From: Orthonyx spaldingii
Lineage: Eukaryota; Chordata; Aves; Passeriformes; Orthonychidae
NCBI GenBank assembly: GCA_013397795.1
Contig: VZTJ01000523.1
Location: forward strand, 1,850,812-1,914,811
Direction: 5' to 3'
DNA: 64,000 nt
Below, piece by piece: positions 1 to 10,629 of this stretch. Position 1 is the stretch's first letter. Each line of letters begins with the position of its first letter. The notes beneath the pieces are model-generated. The model did no database searches. It was not told the origin of the DNA and worked only from the letters and a program-made list of their open reading frames with translations. The position numbers and the translations under genes are program-made.

Positions 1-110
1 CCCCACGTCCCTCTATCTCCATTCCCATCACCCCCGCCTCTCTCTGTCTCCATCTCTGCCTCCCCAGCTTCCATCCCCATCCCCTGCCTCCCCACCCCTG
101 CCTGTGCCAG
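1..110. repeat. Pyrimidine-rich low-complexity tract
   Basis: The first 110 bases are almost pure C and T with loose CATCCCC and CTCTGTCTCC repeats. The minus strand is therefore stop-poor, which produces an open frame of no biological meaning. Confidence 0.8.
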
Positions 111-3100
111 GGCCTGCTGGGCCACCCCGCTCCCCACTTGCTGTGAAAATGGTTCGTTTGCCCTCAGGTGCCCCCGGAGGCCCAAGGAGCCGCGGTGCTG
201 AGGGCATTTGCCCCCTCTCCGTGCAGTGGCAGAGAGGAGCCCACCCTGTGCCCGTCTTCCTCCTTGGCAAAAATGAGCGGTTTTTAGCAAAATCTGAATA
301 CTCATAGTAACAGCTCATTGGTGATTCTGCTAATGCTGCACACCTCATTAAATAGCCCCAAACACAAGGAGCTTTAAATGACTTTATTGAATTAAAAATA
401 GCATAGGAAATCACCTATGGTACTTTCATCAAATAATTACTGTAAACTCTATACATACAGAGAGAGGTCCCTTTTAACAAATCTATTCCTAAAACACGGG
501 GGGGTTTTGCTTAATGGCTGAAATAACTTAGAGCAGCACAACTTGCTTGAAACATCGAGCCACACTCGGGCACTTCCTAATATGTTCCTGTGTGTTTCCC
601 TGAGTGTTTTTCTTCCTTATCTTTTTTATATCTGAAGTTCTATTCCCCTCCTCTACTCCATGTATTTGATCATTTTTTCAAGTCCCTTGGCTGAACCAAT
701 CTCTTTTCATGCAGAGGATAAAAAGAGAAAAACTTCAAAGTAGGTTCAGGTAATTAACAGCTGAGGGGAATATAATCTAAACCATAGGCCCTGCTTTGCA
801 CCCAGGTCTGCTTTCAGAGCCAGCCGGCAAGGGAGTGCCTATTCCCTATAGCATCCAAATCTGCTTCCTCTGAACAGCTTTGCCAGGCCTCCAGTTATCA
901 CATCTGCATTTCAAACACCATGTCTCTGGCATTAATTATTAATTAGCCTACAGTCACCCCAGAGGATTTAAGTTCCAGCCTGCACATACTTATTCATTGA
1001 CCTCTATCTTAGTTTTTGTTGGAAAAAAACCCACTAGAATGCTTAATAATTTCCTTTCTCTCAGACCCTCTGTTCTGGTTTCATGGCAGGGAAACAGTAT
1101 ATTTTGAGATGGAAAATCACAGGGTTGTCTAGAAATTTGTTTAGAGCAAAACGCTATGTCAAGAGTTTGAACAAACCATTTCAAAAGATTTAGAAGGAGT
1201 TTTGCTGGAGTATTTTTACCTTTGACAAATGAATTTATGGATTTCCCAGAACTGAGAGATGGTGGAGACAAATGCAAGGCAGTTTGGGTCTGCGTGGAGC
1301 AATGCTCCACTTTAAAAACACAAACTGGATTTAATTACTGGGTAGCACATTTAGAGGATCAAACCAAGGGAAACGTTTACGTGAAAGCTCTGGGGTTACC
1401 CTGCTATTGACACCGGTAAGAAGGAAAATAAAAACGCTTTTGCAAAGCACAGGAGCGCCTGGGCATTAAATCTGAGCTCTGTCCTCAGCAATATGGAACT
1501 GAAGGAGCCTATTTTTGTGTCAGTCCCAAGGTGGTTTGGAAAAGGCTCTTTAGCCATTAGAATAAGTACATATCTCACTGCTGCTTTCTTTGCCATTTTG
1601 TGTCTTGAGATCAAGGTTCCAGGAGTAAAAAAGTCAGAGTAATCAGGTAGAAACTGAGTTATATGATTCTCTTTTTCACAATGCTCCATGAAACCCAAAG
1701 CATCTGCTGGAGTTTGGATGAGCTGTTTATTGGATGCTGCCTTTTGTTAATGGATTTTAACACTACAATATCCCACCCCTCTGATGAGGGCTTTTTTAAT
1801 TCCTCATCCAATTATCCCCAGATAAACTTTTAAAAATATCGCCACGGTTTCTCGGTTTTGTTTGTGGCGGTACTATCTCAAATAATCATCGAAACATGAA
1901 ATATTGCTCCACTTTGCTTCCTAAGGAAGTGTTTAGTCTGTAATCACGAGGTCAGACTGGTTGACTTCTATGCCAGCCTAGAATTGATTTTTGAAAGTGT
2001 TTAATCTACGCCTAAGACTCTTTGAATTTCTATTTAGTGGAGGATATGGAAAAGAGCTGTGAGACACAAACATTCGTACTTAAACTGCCGGGCTATCTCA
2101 GGAAACAAAAACGTGTTTTTCCAAAATTGCAGCTAAACCAGCCCTTCTGGAAAATCATAAGCCTGTGCTGAAATGAGCACCTGAAAATAGATGTAGAGAC
2201 CAAAACTCTTGACTTCCATGAGGGATCTCTCTCTTCAGCCTCCCTGAGAGTTTTGAGGAGTTGGTTTGCTGCTGCTCTTTTATTATTTTCACATTTTATG
2301 AGTAGATCGTTCAGCATTCAGTAATAACTATTTTTTCCTCTGCTTCAAATGTTTAGAATATTTCTTACGTTCAATTTAAACAGCAAAAAGTGCCTGTATT
2401 TCACAAGGAAAAGAGGAACAGGCAATAATTCCAGTTTAATTTCCAGGAAGATGGTTTCCATCTATAAAATAACAGATTGCATCTTGATGCTGAAGAGGGA
2501 GGTAGATCCAGACTATTTTAATAAGACATCCAGGACCTTTTAATCACTTCTACAGTGATACTAATACCAGCAATAACAGTGATAATGGAAAAAAAACCCT
2601 GGTGTGAAACCAGGGCTGGAATCTGTTCTCCGTAAATGTCAGAATGTTTCTGAAATTAAAACTTAGTGTTAATGTAGCTCCGTTCCATATGAATATTAAA
2701 GAGGAATAGGAACTGAATTTCTTCCACAGCAGAGTGAGATGTTGTTTTAGAAAACAACCACATGGCAGCTCGATCTGCAGGGCTGGATCTGCGGTGGTTT
2801 TAGGGGATGGCTGAGGTAAGGGCAGCTGGGCTGGGTTTGAGCCCTCTGCTGCTGTCTCACCTTTTGCCTTTTGTTTACATTTATTGCCATTTATTAACCA
2901 GGTCCTTGAGACAGAGGTTCTATGCCCCAAGATTGGAAAACTGTTACCAGTGCTGTTAAATTCCATTTCTGTGTGGTTATAGTGCCAGGAGTGAGGAAAG
3001 CATGAATGTACAGATACAGTGGGTTTGACATGTTGTGAAATATTTGTACTGTTCGTGTTAGGAGAGATGAATTTCTATAAGAAGCCTATTTTATGCTTCA

Positions 3101-4650
3101 TTTTATATATATTTGCATTTATAGCTTTCTGTTAAAGCTTAAATATTTTACTCTGTTGGTAAGATCTAACCCTTGGCAAGTCTGGAAATGCGTTGACCTC
3201 CATTCTTATTACACTCTTCACTTTTTTTCGTTTAAAATAACACTTGCAATAGTTTTCCAGCCGTGCCTGACATCCACCAAGGACTGAGCTGGAACTGCAT
3301 TTTGTATTTCGAATGTTGCACACGAACATGTTTGGAATTCAGATTTGGAGGTTGTAGATCACTTTTTATGTAGAGAAGCCACATGGGTAATTCTGATTTT
3401 CAATTACTTGAAGAGTGATTATGGTAAAAGACTGTTGATTCCTTGTGTGTTTGAAGTCCACAGGCATCTCTTGATGAAACCCTGGATGCAGTTTGAGGGA
3501 GTCTTTGCCACCTGTGCACTTGTAGGTGGGAACAAAGCTCTTGTAGAAGGGGTGGGTGCGGGTGGAGATCTCTGTGGCAGCAGAAATGGGGGTTTTTTAG
3601 ATTAGGAGGAAAATGTGGGGCTGGGCTTTGAGCTGACATCACTGGGGAGGGTGGTGCTGAAATCTGGGGAGCAAGGCTGGGTTCCAGGAGCAGAGGATGT
3701 GTGTAGTGTCAGCAAAGGCTGCACGAGTGACATCAGAATGATTTTGGGCAATGTCTGCAGTAATCTAAGCCTCTCCTTGTCCTCCTTGGTGGTTTTGCCT
3801 GGCAATGAACACACCCTGGATGTGCAGCACGTGCAGTATTGACGTGCGAGGGTGTGAACAGGGGGGATCAGTGAGGAGCCAGCAGATTCCTGTGACCGGG
3901 GGGTGTCACAGGCCCTCAGCTGTGGGACAGCAGTGGGTGGGTGGGGACTTGTGCGTGGTGAGCATCACCCAGGTATTTCTGCACTCAGCCTCAGCCCATC
4001 CCGAACTTGCTGTTTCCCTGACTACAACCAGACCATGCCTGTCCTCCTAAACTTTTCCTTCAGCCATCTCAGCCCTAAAACCCCCAAAGTGTGACATCCC
4101 CAGAGCCTTGCTGACCCCGCCTGGCGATTCACAGGCTGCTGAACCCCGGTGTGTTTAACTCTTCCGAGGCAGGCAGGCAAGGGCTCAGCTGAGCCGGGCA
4201 GGTGGCCAGCCCGCAGCCCCAGCTCGTGGCCACAGCCCCAGCTCGTGGTCACCTGCGCAGGGTTTGTGGGGTGGCTTCTGCCAGGCAGCCCCTGGCACAG
4301 CCGGGCACATCCTGCTCCTGACCCACCACCTCCTCCCAGAGCGCTGGGCTGGGCACTGGGCTCCAGGGCAGTGCCCCTGTGGAAAGCTTTAAGGACTTTT
4401 TAGAGTTCCCCACCCTCCCACTTAGATGTTTTCCTTTCTTGTTCCTAGCTTGTTTTAGTTTCTCTTTCCCACTCCATGTAAAAATTGCTGGGGCTCCGTT
4501 TACTGTCCTTGCAGGGAGTTTGCAGTGGAATGAGTTAAGGGGGCCAAGTTTAAGGAGAATTGTCACAGTTTGAATGACTTTGATCAGCTGGCAGTTCAGC
4601 CTATTTGGTTGTAAATAATGTGCTTTCTACAATTCAACCTTTCATCACCA
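111..4650. other. No gene seen; AT-rich unique sequence with a GC-rich patch
   Basis: Only short open frames, none with flanking splice sites, family resemblance or coding-like codon use. Runs of TAATTA-type sequence near 935-950 are typical of non-coding regulatory DNA but prove nothing. The 3480-4380 stretch is richer in G and C. Confidence 0.5.
4214..4251. repeat. Two tandem copies of a 19-base GC-rich unit
   Basis: CAGCCCCAGCTCGTGGCCA is followed directly by a copy with one change (GGTCA). It lies in a GC-rich stretch from about 4100 to 4380. Confidence 0.9.
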
Positions 4651-4732
4651 AAATCATAGGATTTTGGAATGGTTTGTGTTGGAAGAGACCTTAAAGATCA
4701 TCTCATTCCAACCTCTCTGCCATGGGCAGGGG
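4651..4732 (-). mobile_element. CR1 LINE tail, 5'-truncated
   Basis: Read on the minus strand this ends in the CR1 3' sequence: a CATGGCAG block, then a diverged TCTTTAAGGTCTCTTCCAACA segment (pieces under 20 bases matching the family), then CCAAAATCCTATGATT. Only the last 80 bases remain. CR1 is the dominant LINE of birds and other sauropsids and is nearly always 5'-truncated. Divergence is moderate. Confidence 0.85.
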
Positions 4733-7396
4733 AAAGAAAATATGAACAGCATTTTAAAAACCATTTATACATGCAATCCAAAGAATAAGGATGATATTTG
4801 GGGATTTTTGGCTTTTATTATCATTGCTCTAAGTTTTGAAATCATAAACCAGAGTGTACGTATGTGCCACGTAACTGCTACCACCAAATCACATGTAACA
4901 CTCCATGGTAATTGTGTTCATAATTATGGAGTTAATTGAATTTCTGTAATAGTTAAAAACGGGCATATAAAAGTCTCTCAAGATTCAATGTTTTAGTGAG
5001 GGAAGAACATGCTCTTTTGGAGTATTGAATAAAATGAAAGAGGTTCTCATATGCAAGTGAGCTTAAGACTGATAAAATAACCTCCCCAAATGACCCTTGT
5101 CCATAAATGCTGTTCCAAACTGTGGGATCACACAGAAACCAGGGATTTTTGCCATGCTCTAAGAAGGAAAAGCAGCATGCGCTGAGGTGTTTGTGAGCTG
5201 GAGAGCCACGGTAGAGGAGCTGCAGCCTCTGCATCTGCCAGGCTTGTGAGGTATTAGGAGTGCTCTGAAAATACTCTGCTGCCAAATTAGCTCTGCTAGT
5301 AACAGGGTAATGTTGGAACAATGTGTTTGAAAGTCAGATTTTGCTTTACTGTTTGGAAAGGAGCGGTAGCTCTTCTTAAAAAAAAATTATTTTGTGATCC
5401 CATTGGTGTTTTTGTGCCACTTTGCGCTAACTTAACTCACTGATTCCACAGAGGAGTCATGAGAGGTAAAAGCACAGAGAATGTGGACCTATGGGTCTTC
5501 TGTCTTTGTCCTGGATATTATCAACAGATTCATCTTTGGAGAGAAAAGAATAAGGGCAAGAATTCCCAATATGTTTGATATTAAACCTGGATATCTCACC
5601 ATGGGCAGAGCCATCCTCCTGAAAATGAGAAAGGATTGATAAAAACGTATTGGAGTTCTCTCTTCTCTTGCATCACTAAGAAACATAGTCACCCCTTCTT
5701 TTTGTTTTCCAGGAAAATAATTTTTAAAGTTTACTTATTGCAAGAACAGTCAAACATTTTCAACAACGAAATAATACACATTTGTTAAAAACAGCCCCAA
5801 ATGTCAGCTAACATAGTAATTACCCAGCCCTGTAGGAAATTCAGCTTTAACACCCCTTTTCCAAAGGATTGTGTGTGGAGTTTCATTATTTTCTAGTAGG
5901 ATTCACAGGAGACTGTTTCTTTTAATATCCTGTTTTTCCTACTGATGAGATTGGCTTGAGCGGGTAAAATATAAAATATTGATAATTTGACCTCAGGTCC
6001 CTCATCTTTGGCAGCTGAGAGTTTTCATTCACTGCTCTTTTTGTTAAAAGTTGCCTGTTCCTTTCTACGACTGGGCTTTATTTTGAATATTATTGGTGTG
6101 AGCTGATGGAGTAAAAAAAGATGAAGTCCCCCCTAAGTCCCCCAAAGTGCAGGGGCTTGTTTTGTGTGATTTGTGCCTCGGCAGCCCCGCTCCCCTCCCC
6201 CAGCAGCGCACTACAAAGCGTGTTGTACAGGGACTCCATTAATCCTACATTTCCTAGATGGTATCTGAGGCACAGTGGGTTTCCACAGAAATTAATTTGT
6301 CCTGACAACAGGCCTAAAGATTGGAGTCCAGGGATCACTTGGCAAATTCCCTTTAAACTGAGCACAATAATAAACAGAAAGCTGATAACGACAGTTCTGA
6401 AAGACCACACAGAGGCCGGAGCCCGAGCCCAGGCGCTCGGTGAGGATCCGCGGGTGCCTCCGATAACGGAGCCGGGAGCTCGAACGCCTGATAGGAAAAT
6501 GAGCCCCCTGATTTATGCACAGTTTAATATCCCAGCACTGGGCAGGGCTCACTCCAGCTCCAACGGGCATTTTTAACTCTTTTCTGGAATAAAAACAAAA
6601 GTTCCAGGCTGATCCGGTTCAGCCCGTTCTTATTTAATTTTCATATTAACAGCTCCGGGGCCATTTTTTGTGTCTTATTTTAATACAGCTCTAATTTCCT
6701 CAGTGCATCTTCCACGTGTAAACATTAGCAAAAGTTGAACAGTGGGTATGATTATATTTCAAGGAATGAATCCAGAAAGTTTGCCATCTAAATATATTGT
6801 CTTTGAGATGTGGTAGTTTAGGGTTCAATCATCTCCTCTGTGGTAATTCCTCCTTAAAAGGAGTAAAAAGCATTTTAGACAGAGTTATTGCCTGTTTGCT
6901 TGGTTTTATTTACCTTTGCCTTTGCTTATTTAAATGCTGTTGTTTTCCCAAAGTTAAGGAGTGGAAATATATACTGATATAGGAAGTGAATAAACAAACA
7001 TTCAGTGGATATTCTAGAACTTGTCAAGATAAGAGCCTTTCAACCCCTGATATTCATTAACATAGAATTTAGAGTTTTGATGATAATTAGGATTTGTGGC
7101 GTGTCAGTAAACCTCTGCCAGTTGCATCTCTGAAAAAAGTAATCATAATATTAAGAGTTAGGACTGATAGGGTGATGTTGAGTAAGAGAGATGTTGTGTA
7201 ACTTTTCACTGTTTCAGCACGCGGTATATAACGATTTAAGCAACTGGTTAAAAAAAGGAGGACAAGCTAAAAATATGTGTGGAAAAATAGATTTTATTAG
7301 TGAAAGATACCTTGAAACTAAAGGCTAATTTTGTTCTCAATGTCCAAATGGTGAAATAACAGCCTGTGATGCAGAGGGGACCGGGTAACTGTAAAA
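4733..7396. other. No gene established; contains a GC-rich open stretch at 6121-6576
   Basis: Mostly AT-rich unique sequence. At 6121-6576 a frame of 151 codons is open on + and another of 92 codons on minus, with several CpGs near 6410-6490. Neither resembles a protein I know. A conserved non-coding element is an alternative that I cannot test. Confidence 0.4.
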
Positions 7397-7443
7397 GGAT
7401 GTTCCTAAAGGTCTTCCCCAACCTCAGCCACTCTGTGATTCTC
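7397..7443 (+). mobile_element. Short CR1 LINE tail
   Basis: The segment contains CTAAAGGTCTTCCCCAACC followed by CAGCCACTCTGTGATTCTC, the usual end of a CR1 element on the + strand (family form: GGTCCCTTCCAACC then ATTCTGTGATT). About 47 bases can be recognised and the upstream part is too diverged to delimit. It lies just before the candidate exon at 7524. Confidence 0.65.
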
Positions 7444-7523
7444 CAAGGCAGCCGGTTCCCTTGACAGGTATGGCTGTGCACCTGAACAACAGGAGCCCTG
7501 TTTGATCACTTTTAATGGGGCAG

Positions 7524-7636
7524 ATGTTTCTCTGGAGATGAAAACCCAGCACCTGAGATATCCCAACTCTGCGATCCTTAAACACGATGCCTCCTCCACA
7601 AACTTTCCCAGCTACGGAAGCAGTGCCGGGCTGGAG
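7524..7636 (+). CDS. Candidate upstream exon (phase 1 in, phase 0 out), tentative
   Basis: A frame open from before 7445 runs to a good donor (CTGGAG then GTGAGC) at 7636. A possible acceptor is GGGGCAG ending 7523, with only a modest pyrimidine tract. The exon would encode about 37 residues, starting DVSLEMKTQHLRYPNS and ending with GSSAGLE. Codon choice looks coding (many C or G third positions alternating with A or T). Its phase-0 exit fits the phase-0 entry of the exon at 18246, giving SAGLE joined to VELNTVV. Against it, the same frame stays open 200 bases into the supposed intron, the acceptor is weak, and a CR1 tail sits only 80 bases upstream. Other exon-like segments nearby show that such structures arise by chance. 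Confidence 0.3.
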
Positions 7637-10478
7637 GTGAGCAGGGTTGTGCTGCTGGGGGTGGGTGGTGCCCAGGAAGGCAGGGGCAGGTGGGTGATCC
7701 CTGGATGCAGGAGCAGGTGGGTGATCCGTGCCCATCCCTCCATCCCTGCTCCCAGTGGGGTGGCAGGGTGCCAGTGGCTGCGTGGTTACGGGCTTGGAAT
7801 GTCCCTGCCCTCGGCATTTGCTCTGCAGAGGGTTTCTAAATAAAAAAGTTCTGCCTCACGTGCTTTTCCAGCACAGCCAATGCCCAAACCACCCCTGACT
7901 TTGACGAGGGCAGCACAGGATTCGTTAGGTAAGAGCTTAACGAGCTGAGAGGTGGGACTGCGTCATCCTGGCAGAGCGGGGTGTTTGCACCCCACCTCCC
8001 TGCTGAGAAATAAACCCTTTCACTTTCAGTATCGCCTTCAAATTAGTTTGTACACTACAAATTAATCAATTACCGCCGCCGCGTTTTGGAGATGAAATTC
8101 AGGCCGAGCAGGGCAATTTGTATTTGTCACACTTAAGGAACTCTATTGTAGCGAAAGGCAGAGGATTTGAGAACAACTGGGTTTAAAGCTGTCGAGCTCC
8201 TCTTTCCAGAGCCTGCTCCAGGAGAAAATTGACTGGCTGTGCCTCTTAGTTCTGCAAAGGAACAGACCCAAAAACTCCCCTCCACTTTTTATATCAAAAT
8301 CACTCTGTGCATTTCAGTGTATGAGCTATTAGTTTTTTTGAATTTGGATCAAATCAGGCATTTTTTCCCCCAGCAAATAGTTCTCCAGTGTGCTGTATAC
8401 ATTTGATTCAAAGGCCTGTGTATTATTTGATGTTCTTAGGAGATAAACAATAAACTTTTGAATATGTTTTTTCCATTTGAATACAAGCCTAGGGATGCTT
8501 CACCCAGCATCCTAAAGCCTGATTTCCCCTGGGACTCATTATCATGCAGCTCACATGTTCAGTCACCTACACTGTTGAACTTACTATCAAATAACCTTCG
8601 AAATGTTACTAGTTATTACGTGTCAGAGGGCAGATTTATGATAAACTAACTTTGAAACAAAATAATGAATTCTCAGCGTTCTCTTTCCAGCAGCATTTCT
8701 GGTAATTTGGCCGGATTTAAATTTTAAAACAGTAAGTTGCCTTTTTCTCTTATTCTGTCATATAAAACAGCTCCCTCCCCTCATGAAATTTCTCCCTCCT
8801 TAAATATGGTTTACGAGGATTTGAGCAGTGCCTATAAAGAATAAAAATGAGAACATTTGTCTGGGAGCTACCAAACTGCCCACTGGAGTTCATTTGTGAT
8901 TAAACTTTCAGAGCTTTCTAACTTGGTGAAAGTTAAATTAACTTAACCCTTAGCACAGTCCACCTGTGTCCAAAACACAGCTGGGCGATACATGTTTGCA
9001 GACAGAAATTATTTTCTGCTCATGCCTTTTACTGCCAATATTTTAAGGTTTTGAGTGGTGTTCTTGTATTAGGGTGACAAAAATCAATAGTGTTGTCTTC
9101 TCAGAGAGCTGGTTTATGGCAGACCAGGAAGGTTTTCCAAGAGGATATCCTGAATTTCAGCCCCCAAAGTCCATATTTAGGGAACTAAATAATTGGCCAA
9201 TTTTTCTGAAGGCTGAGCATGACTTCAGGGGATCTGTGGGCACTTGGCCTCTTTCAAATGGCAGCCGGAGCGACCGTGACTTTTAATGAGATTATATCAG
9301 AGGGAGGAAATGCAGGTAGATAAATGCCATGTACCCATTTTGGAGGTGATTAGAGGAGCAAACATCTGCAGATGAAATTTAAAAGCACACGCCACGTCAA
9401 AAATAAAGTCTGGCTAATTTGGAGAAAAATCGGTGCAGCTCTTCTTGGCATCAGTGGGATTTCTGTGGTTGTGTTTCAGATGAGCACGGGGCAGATTCAT
9501 GTCTGCAGGATTTTCATCTCCTACCAGACAAAGTCTAGGCTTTGAGATAGTGCTGATCTGTGAGACTGCACGGAAAGTGCCTGACCCGGGGTAGCTCTGT
9601 GAAGCTGGGGATAGAACCTCCATCTTCAGGGCTCTCTCTCATCTCCTTTGCTCCACTCGCCGTGATTATGGTTCTCTAAGGGCACCACGGGCAAAAGTTC
9701 CATAGCAGGCTGTCTATTAATATTTATGCAGCAATTCAGGAGGTAATGCATTGTTAAAATACAAGTTGGGAATGCACCAAATTTAATCACTTTTAGTACT
9801 AGAAATTATCTATTTCTACGTCAGATAGAGAGGGAGGGGGGGGATATAATTATGATATTTTATTTTTTAACCAAGTTATTTGCCAGTTCTGACACGGCTT
9901 GAATTAAAGAGCAGTAAATGATCTTGTGTAGATAAAGTTTTTTCTAAGCAAGGTATCTCTGTGAAATTTAAGGTGAGGAGTTAAGAAATATTTAAAGTGA
10001 GTACACAGTGAGTCAGGACGTGCAGGATCAGCCGTGCCACGTCAGCCAGGCCCTGTCTTCATGTGCTGGATCTGGTGTGCACGGAGGCCGCTGGGATTTG
10101 CCCTTTGCTTCCATGCAATTCCTCCTGCCTGCACGGAGAAAGAATATTTTTATCACTGATATCACTTCATTTTTGCAGCTGTCTGCTGCCATCAGGTTAG
10201 TAATATAAACTCCGTCAAAGAGCAATCTCTGCCTTCCACAGGCTGCAAAATCCACAATTATTATTTAGAGTTAACCTCCTCAGAAAGTGTTCCTTTACTG
10301 AAACTGTTCAACCCCAAAGAGAATTGTTAGTATTGTTATCTGAGGACCTCCTACAGCCTTCCCTTGGTCAAATAAGGCTCTTTTTGTTTTCAACAGGAGT
10401 TTTTTCTAAGACCAAGCTCTGAGCTTTCATGCAAGTAAGATAAATCCAGTGAAAGTAAAACTTTAATTAAAATGTATT

Positions 10479-10496
10479 AAAAAAAAAAAAAAAAAA
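10479..10496. repeat. 18-base poly-A tract
   Basis: A run of 18 A. Comparable shorter runs are 14 A at 28204-28217, 16 T at 29739-29754, 15 T at 48169-48183 (serving as the pyrimidine tract of a candidate acceptor) and 15 A at 48399-48413. Confidence 0.9.
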
Positions 10497-10595
10497 GGAA
10501 AATGTTCAAGAAGAGCGTGGTGCTCAAATAGAGCACTTTTTTTTCAGGTCACTTGGCTTTCTGATGTCACTTCTGGCAGCTTCGTTAGCCTGGCT

Positions 10596-10629
10596 CCATC
10601 ACGTTCTGCTCTGAACGATAACGTGATGG
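10596..10629. other. Perfect 10-base inverted repeat (hairpin)
   Basis: CCATCACGTT is followed after 14 bases by its exact complement AACGTGATGG. The stem could be extended by one wobble pair. The loop is CTGCTCTGAACGAT. The stem is too short for a microRNA precursor. Confidence 0.7.

Noticed and set aside
2093..2317. Minus-strand frame with a charged, coding-looking start (MLNDLLIKCENNKRAAANQL)
   Set aside because: No acceptor with a pyrimidine tract before it and no donor at the end of the good-looking part; the remainder looks random.
7872..7928. 57-base exon-like segment with a strong acceptor (TGCTTTTCCAG) and donor (TTAG|GTAAGA)
   Set aside because: Its frame (TANAQTTPDFDEGSTGFV) needs phase 2 on both sides and cannot join the phase-0 exon at 18246 or the candidate ending at 7636.
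8691..8731. 41-base segment with a good acceptor (CTCTTTCCAG) and donor (ACA|GTAAGT), phase 1 to 0
   Set aside because: It would fit before the 18246 exon by phase but encodes only 13 unremarkable residues; such short decoys are expected by chance.
9074..9286. 70-codon + ORF at 9074
   Set aside because: No family resemblance, no convincing splice sites; length is within chance expectation.
10397..10434. 38-base segment after a strong TTTTGTTTTCAACAG acceptor
   Set aside because: Exit phase 2 does not match the next confident exon, and the donor is only moderate.
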